Shown: positions 7,436 to 15,104 of the stretch, one piece after another
Position numbering within the stretch: position 1 is the stretch's first letter
How the letters are laid out: every line of letters begins with the position of its first letter
NCBI GenBank assembly: GCA_050013835.1
Contig: JBEKEM010000006.1
Location: 97,470 to 161,469 of the forward strand
DNA length: 64,000 nucleotides
Origin: Bog-793 sp050013835
GTDB taxonomy: Bacteria > Actinomycetota > Acidimicrobiia > Acidimicrobiales > Bog-793
Direction: 5' to 3'
The notes under the pieces: generated by a model
The model's database searches: none
What the model saw: only the letters and a program-made list of their open reading frames with translations
Told to the model about the DNA's origin: nothing
Program-made: the position numbers and the translations under genes

Positions 7436-9417
7436 TGCGCGGCGGGGGATTGGGAATGGGCGGGGGGAGGGGCCTCGGCGGCTCCATGCGCTCCCTCATC
7501 CAGGACCGCTCGGTCGTCGGGAGCAAGGTTCCGAAGGGAACGGCGCGGCGCATCCTGAGATGCCTCGCGCCCTATAAGAGGAAGCTGGCAGTCTTCTTCG
7601 CGCTCACCATCCTCGACTCCTCGATCGGCGTCGCAGTCCCGCTCATCTACCGGGCGATCATCGACGTCGGTATCGGCCACCGGGACACGCGCCTCATCGT
7701 CGTGCTCGCCATCGTGATCGCCGGCCTCGCGGCCGTCGACGCTGGGTTGTCGCTGGCGGAGCAGTTTTGCTCGGCCCAGGTTGGCCAGGGTCTCATCTAC
7801 GATCTCCGCACCCGCGTCTACGCCCATGTCCAGCGGATGTCGCTGGCGTTTTTCACCCGCACCCAGACCGGGGCCCTCGTCAGCCGGCTGAACAACGACG
7901 TGCTCGGCGCCCAGCAGGCGACCACGGACATCCTTTCGTCCGTCGTCGGCAACGTGCTCAGTGTGGTCATGGTGCTCACGACGATGTTGATCCTGTCTTG
8001 GCAGATCACACTCGTCGCGCTCGCCCTCCTGCCGGCCTTCGCCATCCCGGCGCGCTACATGGGGCGCCGCCTCGGGGCGATCACCCGCGAGGGCTACATC
8101 CTCGCCGCCGACATGAACGCGACGATGGCGGAGCGGTTCAACGTGGCCGGGGCGCTCCTCGTCAAGCTCTTCGGCCGTTCCGGGGAGGAGGAGGACCTCT
8201 TCGCCGGACGGGCGGGGCGGGTGCGCGACATCGCCGTCCTCCAGTCGATCTATGCCCGCGTGTTCTTCATCTCGCTCACCATCACGGCCGCCCTCGCCAC
8301 CGCCCTCGTCTACGGCTGGGGCGGCTCGATGGTGGTCCACGGCGTCCTCGAGCTCGGCACGCTCGTTGCCATGACCGCCTACCTCAACCGTCTCTACGGC
8401 CCGCTCACCCAACTCTCGAACGTCAACGTCGACGTGATGACGGCGCTCGTCTCGTTCGACCGCGTCTTCGAGGTGCTCGACCTCGCGCCGATGATCAGCG
8501 AGCGCGAGGACGCTCTGGTGCTACCGCATGGCCCGGCGACAATCGAGTTCGACCACGTGGACTTCACCTACCCGACCGCGGGCGAGGTCTCGCTCGCCTC
8601 GCTCGAGTCGGTCGCGGTGCTTGAGACGACGGAGCCGCGGCAGGTGCTCCACGGCATCACGTTCCGCGCCGAACCGGGCCAACTTGTGGCGCTGATCGGA
8701 CCGTCCGGTGCCGGCAAGACGACGGTCACCCATCTCGTCGCGCGCCTCTATGACGTCACCGGCGGGGCGGTGCGGATCCGCGGCATCGACGTGCGAGACG
8801 TCTCCCTCGACTCCCTGCGGGCGGTGGTCGGGATGGTGACCCAGGACGCCCACATGTTCCACGACACGATCCGCGCCAATCTCCTCTACGCGCGCCCCAT
8901 GGCCAGTGAGGCGGAGCTGCGCGAGGCGCTCGCCGGCGCCCAGATCCTTGCCCTGGTAGACAGCCTGCCGGACGGTCTCGACACGCTCGTGGGCGACCGC
9001 GGCTACCGGCTGTCCGGCGGCGAGAAGCAGCGGATGGCGATCGCCCGGCTGTTGCTCAAGGCACCCGACGTCGTCGTTCTGGACGAGGCTACGGCGCACC
9101 TCGACTCGGAGTCGGAAGCGGCAGTGCAGCAGGCGCTGCGGACGGCACTTTCCGGTCGGACCTCGCTCGTTATCGCTCACCGCCTCTCGACGGTGCGCGA
9201 CGCCGACCTCGTGCTCGTGCTGGACGAGGGCCACATCGTCGAGCGGGGGACCCACGACGACCTCATCGCGCGGGGCGGACTCTACGCCGAGCTCTACCGC
9301 ACTCAGTTCCGTCAACAGGACTCCCCGGGGGATGCGACGGAGCGTGACGGTGGCGGCACCGCTGAACCCCCGTGGATTGCGCCATTCCTCGGTCAATCCG
9401 GACCACCCGGACGGTGA
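7432..9417 (+). CDS. ABC exporter half-transporter (fused membrane and ATPase domains)
   Basis: A 661-residue type IV ABC exporter subunit, probably working as a homodimer in the cytoplasmic membrane. A Gly/Met-rich leader is followed by a six-helix ABC membrane domain (about residues 50-330) and an ATPase domain with Walker A GPSGAGKTT (about 424), signature LSGGEKQR (about 527), Walker B VVVLDEA and the H-loop IAHRLST. A roughly 20-residue insertion precedes the ATPase core at PTAGEVSLASLES. ATG 7432 overlaps the marR stop as ATGA. Multidrug or lipid export is typical of the family; the substrate cannot be read from sequence. Confidence 0.92.
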   Translation: MMRGGGLGMGGGRGLGGSMRSLIQDRSVVGSKVPKGTARRILRCLAPYKRKLAVFFALTILDSSIGVAVPLIYRAIIDVGIGHRDTRLIVVLAIVIAGLAAVDAGLSLAEQFCSAQVGQGLIYDLRTRVYAHVQRMSLAFFTRTQTGALVSRLNNDVLGAQQATTDILSSVVGNVLSVVMVLTTMLILSWQITLVALALLPAFAIPARYMGRRLGAITREGYILAADMNATMAERFNVAGALLVKLFGRSGEEEDLFAGRAGRVRDIAVLQSIYARVFFISLTITAALATALVYGWGGSMVVHGVLELGTLVAMTAYLNRLYGPLTQLSNVNVDVMTALVSFDRVFEVLDLAPMISEREDALVLPHGPATIEFDHVDFTYPTAGEVSLASLESVAVLETTEPRQVLHGITFRAEPGQLVALIGPSGAGKTTVTHLVARLYDVTGGAVRIRGIDVRDVSLDSLRAVVGMVTQDAHMFHDTIRANLLYARPMASEAELREALAGAQILALVDSLPDGLDTLVGDRGYRLSGGEKQRMAIARLLLKAPDVVVLDEATAHLDSESEAAVQQALRTALSGRTSLVIAHRLSTVRDADLVLVLDEGHIVERGTHDDLIARGGLYAELYRTQFRQQDSPGDATERDGGGTAEPPWIAPFLGQSGPPGR

Positions 9418-9662
9418 CGAATCTGCGCGCCCCACCGGGTTCCCTCGTGCGGCGCGCCGGGGGGAGCGAGTCCCCACCGGCCCCGCGGTCGGCCCTCGCA
9501 ACCGCCTCGGCGTCGACGAGAGCTCCGGAGGCGCCCGCGGCCGCCGGGTAGTCTTCGACTGCCCGCCGGCGTTGCCCCGCCGAGCGACGGACGGTGCCCG
9601 TCTGAGGGGGCCGCAGCGTCCTGCGCGGCCCGCGCCCGACTGGCGCGACCCCGGGGAGGATC
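9418..9662 (+). promoter_or_regulatory. Leader/promoter region of ribE
   Basis: This non-coding 245-bp stretch contains a TAGTCT -10-like hexamer (9549-9554) inside a strong hairpin whose arms are GGGTAGTC and GACTGCCC. Transcription from it would give a leader of about 100 nt ending in the ribosome-binding site GGGGAGGA. Upstream (about 9457-9540) lies GGGG...TCCCCACCGGC and then a GAGAGCTCCGG segment that recall pieces of the FMN riboswitch, but the order and pairing are incomplete. The presumed start of transcription lies downstream of them. Confidence 0.35.
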
Positions 9663-10241
9663 ATGTTCTCAGGAATCGTCGAGGAGATCGGGCTTGCGCT
9701 GCGAGCCGGAGACGAGCGCTACCGTTTCCGGTCCTCGCTCGTCGCGAGGGACCTCGGCGTCGGCGACTCCGTCGCGGTGAGTGGCGCCTGCCTCACGATC
9801 GTCGCGCGGGGAAAGGACTGGTTCGAGGTCGACCTCTCCGTCGAGACCCTGCGACGAACGACCTTCGGCAGGCTGAAGGAAGGCGACCCCGTCAATCTCG
9901 AGCGCCCAGTCCGCCTCGCCGACCGGCTCTCCGGACACATCGTGCAGGGACACGTCGACGCCGTCGGTTCGGTCGTCCGCGCCGCGCCGGATCTGCAGGT
10001 CAGGATGCCCCGTGAGCTCATGCGCTACTGCGTCGAGAAGGGCTCGATCGCCGTCGACGGCGTGAGCCTCACGATGTTCGATCTCGGTGACGACACGTTC
10101 TCGGTCGCGGTGATCCCGTACACGGCGGAGCACACGACCCTCGGGTCGGCGTCGCCGGGTGACCCCGTCAACATCGAGGTGGACGTCACGGCGAAGCAGA
10201 TCGAGAAGCTGCTGACCCCCTATCTCGCCAAGTTCCGATGA
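9663..10241 (+). CDS. ribE: Riboflavin synthase, alpha subunit
   Basis: The enzyme converts two molecules of 6,7-dimethyl-8-ribityllumazine into riboflavin and a pyrimidine. The 192-residue product begins with the hallmark MFSGIVEEIG. It shows the two lumazine-binding barrels: the first with GDSVAVSGACLTIV and a GHIVQGHVDAVG link, the second with KGSIAVDGVSLT. The second-barrel stretch VAVIPYTAEHTTLG is also typical. No ribA/B, ribD or ribH is adjacent. Instead the stop overlaps the start of an ABC transporter ATPase gene (ATGA), an unusual pairing that suggests the importer handles a flavin or flavin precursor. Confidence 0.95.
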   Translation: MFSGIVEEIGLALRAGDERYRFRSSLVARDLGVGDSVAVSGACLTIVARGKDWFEVDLSVETLRRTTFGRLKEGDPVNLERPVRLADRLSGHIVQGHVDAVGSVVRAAPDLQVRMPRELMRYCVEKGSIAVDGVSLTMFDLGDDTFSVAVIPYTAEHTTLGSASPGDPVNIEVDVTAKQIEKLLTPYLAKFR

Positions 10242-11119
10242 CGCCGCGCGCCGACGACAGCGGCGGTACCCGCAACGCGGTGGCGTCCACTCCGCCCGGC
10301 CCGGCGGGTGCAGCGGTGGTCCTCGACCACGTGCACAAGCACTTCTTCCACGACGGACGGCCGGTCATCGCTCTGGCTGACGTGAGCCTCTCTGTCGCGG
10401 CGGGCGAGTTCGTCAGCGTGATCGGGCCGAGTGGCTGCGGGAAGTCGACGCTGCTTCGGATCATCGGCGGCCTGCTCGCGCCCGACGGCGGTCGCGTCCG
10501 GATCGACGACTCGACGCCCGGCGAGGCCCGGGCGGCCAAGCGCTTCGGTTTCGTCCCGCAGACACCGGCGCTCCTCCCGTGGCGCACCGTCGCCGACAAC
10601 GTGACACTTCTGCGCGACGTCGGGCGCCGCCCCTGGCGCCGATCCGCCAGATCGGCGCGCGACACTTCCGGTAATCCTCCGCGTGACGCGATGGCGCTGC
10701 TCGCGCAGGTCGGTCTCGCGCCATTTGCCGAATCGCTCCCGCGAGAGCTGTCCGGCGGTATGCAGCAGCGCGTCAGCCTCGTGCGGGCGTTCGCCCTCGG
10801 GTCGCCCATCCTCCTCATGGACGAGCCGTTCGCCGCCCTCGACGAGATCACGCGGGACGCGATGCGCTACCAGCTCCTCGAGGTCTGGGGCCAGACCAAG
10901 ACGACCGTCGTCTTCGTCACCCACTCGATCCCGGAGGCCGTCATCCTGTCGGACCGCGTCGTCACGATGGCCGCCCGCCCGGGCCGGGTGGCTTCCCTCG
11001 AGGAAGTCACGCTTCCACGGCCGCGCACCGAGGACATGGAGGACTCCGACGTGTTCAGCGCCCACGCCCACCGCGTCCGCACCGCGCTACGGGCGAGCTG
11101 GGAAGGACGCGATCCGTGA
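10238..11119 (+). CDS. ABC importer ATP-binding protein (SsuB/TauB/RibX-system type)
   Basis: A 293-residue soluble ATPase of the nitrate/sulfonate/taurine-type import family. After a 25-residue variable leader come Walker A GPSGCGKST (about residue 65), the Q-loop FVPQTPALLPWRT, signature LSGGMQQR (about 171), Walker B LLMDEPFAALDE (about 192) and the H-loop VTHSIPEA. A 20-residue Arg/Ser-rich insertion lies after the Q-loop. ATG 10238 overlaps the ribE stop, and its own stop overlaps the permease start (GTGA). Coupling to ribE is the only hint of substrate. Confidence 0.92.
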   Translation: MTPRADDSGGTRNAVASTPPGPAGAAVVLDHVHKHFFHDGRPVIALADVSLSVAAGEFVSVIGPSGCGKSTLLRIIGGLLAPDGGRVRIDDSTPGEARAAKRFGFVPQTPALLPWRTVADNVTLLRDVGRRPWRRSARSARDTSGNPPRDAMALLAQVGLAPFAESLPRELSGGMQQRVSLVRAFALGSPILLMDEPFAALDEITRDAMRYQLLEVWGQTKTTVVFVTHSIPEAVILSDRVVTMAARPGRVASLEEVTLPRPRTEDMEDSDVFSAHAHRVRTALRASWEGRDP

Positions 11120-11973
11120 GCGGGCACCGTGCACTGTCGTCGCCGCGAGCTGACACCGCCCCGGTCGAGCTTGCCGACCTCCGGTCGTCGGGCGTGGGTT
11201 GGCCACGCCGCGTCGCGCGCAGCGTGCTGCCCGGGATCGCCGCTTTTGCGGTGCTGTTCGGCGGTTGGGAGTTCGGCGTGCGCTACACGCATATCTCCGC
11301 GACAGAACTCGTCGCCCCGTCGGCCATCTTCCGGGAGCTGTGGCGCGCTCCCGGCTTCTTCGCCAGTAACGCCTGGGTCACCCTCCAAGAGGCGTTCTGG
11401 GGATTCCTCGTCGCCTTCGCCGTCTCGATCGCCGCCGCCGTCCTCGTCGTGCACTCGAAGGTGATGGAGCGAGCCCTCTCGCCGGTCGTCGTCATGTTCC
11501 AGGTGACGCCGATCTTCGCCCTCGCCGTGCCGCTCGTCGTCTGGCTCGGCCTCGGACCGCAGCCAAAGATCATCATGGCGGCGCTCGTCACCTTCGTCCC
11601 GCTCTTCACGAACGCGACCGTCGGCTTTCGGGCGATCGACCCCGCGACGTACGAGGTCATGCGCTCCGTGAACGCGAGCAGGTCCGAGATCTTCCTCCGG
11701 CTTCGGGTGCCGCACGCCCTGCCGTACCTGCTCGCCGCGACGCGGGTCTGCACCGGTCTCGCCCTGGTCGGCGCGGTCGTCGCCGAGCTGTTCGACTCCT
11801 CGGCCGGGCTCGGCAACGTCATGACGGTCGCCCAGGCACACCTCGAGACGAACGTCTTGTGGGCCGCGATCTTCACCCTCATCCTTCTCGGCGTCGTGCT
11901 CGTCGGCGTGGTCACCCTCGTGCAGAACCGGCTTCTGCGGTGGGCGAGAGTCGGGACGGACGAAACCGGGTGA
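11116..11973 (+). CDS. ABC importer permease
   Basis: A 285-residue integral membrane subunit with about six hydrophobic segments (first near residues 37-55, last near 255-275). The conserved cytoplasmic EAA loop is visible as FRAIDPATYEVMRSVNASRSEIFLRLRVPHALPYL (about residues 175-209), where the ATPase docks; it belongs to the BPD_transp_1 family of SsuC/TauC/RibX/ThiX permeases. GTG 11116 overlaps the ATPase stop. The operon order ribE-ATPase-permease-binding protein supports one importer. Confidence 0.92.
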   Translation: MSGHRALSSPRADTAPVELADLRSSGVGWPRRVARSVLPGIAAFAVLFGGWEFGVRYTHISATELVAPSAIFRELWRAPGFFASNAWVTLQEAFWGFLVAFAVSIAAAVLVVHSKVMERALSPVVVMFQVTPIFALAVPLVVWLGLGPQPKIIMAALVTFVPLFTNATVGFRAIDPATYEVMRSVNASRSEIFLRLRVPHALPYLLAATRVCTGLALVGAVVAELFDSSAGLGNVMTVAQAHLETNVLWAAIFTLILLGVVLVGVVTLVQNRLLRWARVGTDETG

Positions 11974-12156
11974 TCCGCCGCTGAAGTCAGTGGGTCCTTC
12001 GAGCCGTGCTGGGTATGACTTCGCCAACGTGATCCACAACTTCTCTGGTGTCCCACCGGCCCGAGGAGCTGAAGCAGACACCGCGGCCCATCAGTACTCG
12101 GCTTGTGCGCGGCGCTCTTGCCTGCGACTCTGGACCAGTCCGAAAAGGGGGCCCCG

Positions 12157-13302
12157 GTGCACAGGTCCGACACCCGCCGTCGTGGCGCGCTCGCCGCGCT
12201 CGGACTCTGCTGCTGCGCGCTCCTCGTGTCCGGCACCGCCGCCGACGGGGCCCCACGCGCGCCGGCCCGAAAGCACAGCCCGCCTGTCTCGGCCGCGACC
12301 GGCGTCACGTTCCACGGGATCTCCAATGCCGAGTGCGCGGCGAACCACCGCGCCGGGACCATCGTCTTCGTCACGAGCTACAGCTACGCCCCGGCGGCGT
12401 CGATCGCCGACGTCGTCGTCGCGGCCCGCCGCGGCTACTTCAAGGACATGTGCCTCCACGTCGTGCTGCAGGCCGGCTTCAGCACCGACAACGTCGCCCT
12501 CGTCAGCGCCGACCGGGTGCAGATCAGCTCGCTCGGTTCCGACAGCGAGGTGCTCGCGGCCCGCGCCGAGGGCGCCCACCTCGAGGGGATCCTCACCTAC
12601 GGGCACACCGCCGTCTCCGAGCTCCTCACGCCCGGCAACGTGAAGATCACGAACCTGAGACAACTCGACGGCCAGACCATCGGCATCAAGGGGGCGCTTC
12701 CCTACGAGGTCGAGGCGATGCTCGCCAAGGCCGGCGTCAACATCGCCTCGCTCCACCTCGTCCAAGTCCCGTACAACCCGGTGATCATCGACCAGGGTCG
12801 CATCATGGGCCTGCCGGTCTACAAGTCGAACGAGGTCCGCGAGCTCAACGAGCTTGGCTACAAGTACGAGGTCTGGGACCCGACGAAGTACGGGGTCGCC
12901 GCCTCGTTCGCCTCCCTCGTCGCCAACACGGACTTCGTCCGTGCCCACCCAACGGCGGTCGCCGACTTCCTCCGCGCCGATCTAGCGGGCTTCTGGTGGG
13001 CGTACCGCCACAAGGACCAGGCGGTCGCCTACTGCGACGACCTCGTCCCGCCGCAGCTCGACATCACTCGCCCGGTCGGCAGGTTCCGCTGGCGGGTCGA
13101 GTCGGGCCTCGTCATCCACAGCACGCCGCCCGGCGAGCCGATCGGCGCGATCGACTTCCGCCTCGTCGCAGCCGAGTACGCCCAGGACGTCCGGCTCCAT
13201 CTCGTCCCCGCCGGGGTGGACATCCACCACGCCTTCGACGCGACCTTCGCGTCCGAGATCTACGAAGGCACGACGCTCGTCTGGCCGACGCGGTTCAACT
13301 GA
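12157..13302 (+). CDS. ABC importer substrate-binding protein, NMT1/THI5-like
   Basis: A 381-residue secreted binding protein. The start GTG 12157 follows AAGGGG and gives an N-terminus with three arginines then a hydrophobic segment ending near residue 30. This looks like an export signal, possibly Tat-like (RRRGALAAL). The mature protein follows the NMT1/THI5 pattern: VVVAARRGYFKDMCLHV, a DNVALV site and a GQTIGIKGALPYEVEAMLAKAG domain. Such proteins bind pyrimidines, thiamine precursors or, in RibY, riboflavin. With ribE in the operon, a flavin-related ligand is favoured but unproven. The gap to the permease gene is 183 bp. Confidence 0.85.
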   Translation: MHRSDTRRRGALAALGLCCCALLVSGTAADGAPRAPARKHSPPVSAATGVTFHGISNAECAANHRAGTIVFVTSYSYAPAASIADVVVAARRGYFKDMCLHVVLQAGFSTDNVALVSADRVQISSLGSDSEVLAARAEGAHLEGILTYGHTAVSELLTPGNVKITNLRQLDGQTIGIKGALPYEVEAMLAKAGVNIASLHLVQVPYNPVIIDQGRIMGLPVYKSNEVRELNELGYKYEVWDPTKYGVAASFASLVANTDFVRAHPTAVADFLRADLAGFWWAYRHKDQAVAYCDDLVPPQLDITRPVGRFRWRVESGLVIHSTPPGEPIGAIDFRLVAAEYAQDVRLHLVPAGVDIHHAFDATFASEIYEGTTLVWPTRFN

Positions 13303-14084
13303 CCGCCCGGCGTGCCGGATTGCGGCGATTCGTGGCTGATGCGGATCGGCGCCGGAGAGCACGTCTCCAGGAGCCATCGAGGTTGGAAAACCGTGCGCTG
13401 CTCGAGGAACCGATCCGGGCGACGTAAAGCAGTGTTCGGCAGGTGTTCGACAACGACGACCTGCCCCGTCAACCCGCGATTCGCGACCGTTGCGTCACAG
13501 CACCTTGTCGGCAGTCGAAGCAGCCGATCGGCGTGTCCGGTGCACGCACCCAGCCGCGCAACGGCTTAGTCGTTCCAAGCTCTCCCGGGAGGAATCGACA
13601 CCCAGAAGCCATGCGTCCCGTCGTGTGCCGCCGACAGCAGCTCGGACCGCGCCGCCGCCGCCCGCAACTTCGGCAGGTCCTCGCTCCCGTCAGCTGGCTG
13701 GGTGCTCAGGCACCTCGTCGTGCGAAACACCGTCAATTCCCCGGCGCGGATGCGGCGGACCGTGACCTCGAGCGGAGCGCAAGTCCTATCGTGCCAGACG
13801 ACCACAAGGTCGGCGACACGGAGGCCGCCTTGAAGCAACGCTTGGCTCCTCCTAACGTTCGCGGTTGCTGAGGTACTGATGAATCGGCAGCAAGGTTGAG
13901 ACGTCCTCTGCTCGGGTTCGGCGCCTTCGGGAAGCCGAGGAGACGGGAGCTTGCCAGCTCGAATCAACCTCCGGAGTTCGGTCGCGGCACCACCGAGGCA
14001 CGCCAACGCCGTCGTTCGTGTGGTGCTGTTGGTTGTCGTAGAAGCTGAGGGCAGGCTCGCCCCAGAGCCCGCGAGGAGCTGCTC
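13303..14084. other. Gene-poor interval of about 780 bp
   Basis: Frames on both strands are open for up to about 200 codons (for example - 13566-14204), but none has a recognisable domain, plausible start signal or normal amino-acid balance. A decayed gene is possible. No tRNA, terminator with T-run or repeat was recognised. The promoter of the downstream amidase-like gene should lie in its last 100 bp. Confidence 0.45.
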
Positions 14085-15059
14085 ATGCACCATCGACGGA
14101 AGCCGGCTGTGGTCCGCCGGCGAGTCTTCGCGGTCGGCGCGGCCTGTCTGTTGGTGGCCGTGCTGGCCATCGTCCTTCCTGCGCTCACGGAGGGGAACCC
14201 GCACGGCGGGCCCGGAAGCACGGGTCGATCAGGCAGCTCCGAAGTTCCGGTCGACCCCGCTTTGTTCCAGGCTGGGTCGTGCACACGGTTCGCTCCCACG
14301 AGCGGCCACCGCCCCGAGACGGTATTCCTCGACGCTGGCCACGGCGGCGTCGACCCGGGCGCAGTCGGGAAGACCGAGGCCGGCCGGACCGTTCACGAGG
14401 ACGACCTCGCCCTTCGTGTCGAGCTGGACGCGGCGGCGCTGTTGCGGGCAAAAGGTTTCGTGGTGGTGGTGTCGCGCACCAGTGACTCGCTCGTCGGTCG
14501 CCTTCGGCCAAGAGATTTCTCCGGTGGGCTGCTCAGCCCGCAGGGCGTGCACGACGATGTGGCGGCGAGGGACAAGTGCGCCAACCTGGCGCACGCGGCC
14601 GTGTTGGTCGGGATTTACTTCAACGCGGGCGGCAGCCCTCAGAACGCCGGCTGCGTCACTGTTTACGACCACGCAAGGCCGTTCTGGCCCGCGAACCTGC
14701 GTCTGGCCCAGCTCATCGAAAGCGACGTCCTCTCCGCTCTCAACTCGCACGGCTGGGGGGTGCCGGACGACGGCGTGATGCTCGACTCGGGAATGGGTGC
14801 GCCGGCGCTCAATGACCCCGCTGCGGACTACGGGCACCTCCTGGTACTGGGGCCGGCCGAGCGGGGGTGGTTCTCAACCCCGAGCGACATGCCCGGCGTG
14901 CTGATAGAACCCCTCTTCGTCACCGACCCCTTCGAGGCCTCGGTCGCTGCTAGTACGACGGGCCAGCGGGCGATTGCCAAGGGCCTCGCGCTTGCCGTCT
15001 CGCAGTACTTCGCCCGCGCCACCAGACCTGACTCGAAGGCACCTGCGATCACCAGCTGA
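14085..15059 (+). CDS. N-acetylmuramoyl-L-alanine amidase-like protein (Amidase_3) with altered zinc site
   Basis: A 324-residue exported protein: basic N-terminus, one membrane segment or signal anchor (about residues 13-33), a Gly/Ser-rich linker and an Amidase_3 domain (about 78-310). Such enzymes cleave the bond between MurNAc and L-Ala in peptidoglycan using zinc held by His, Glu and His. The first ligand (DAGHGG, His86) and the second (HED, Glu105) are present, and the late catalytic-type Glu (VLIEPLF, Glu275) is present. The third position, normally SIHAN, reads GIYFN, so the His is Tyr178. The protein may be inactive, bind metal differently or only bind wall. Confidence 0.85.
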   Translation: MHHRRKPAVVRRRVFAVGAACLLVAVLAIVLPALTEGNPHGGPGSTGRSGSSEVPVDPALFQAGSCTRFAPTSGHRPETVFLDAGHGGVDPGAVGKTEAGRTVHEDDLALRVELDAAALLRAKGFVVVVSRTSDSLVGRLRPRDFSGGLLSPQGVHDDVAARDKCANLAHAAVLVGIYFNAGGSPQNAGCVTVYDHARPFWPANLRLAQLIESDVLSALNSHGWGVPDDGVMLDSGMGAPALNDPAADYGHLLVLGPAERGWFSTPSDMPGVLIEPLFVTDPFEASVAASTTGQRAIAKGLALAVSQYFARATRPDSKAPAITS

Positions 15060-15104
15060 CAAGCGCCGTCTCCCTGACCACCAGCGTGAGTCTGAGGCAG
15101 TCCT

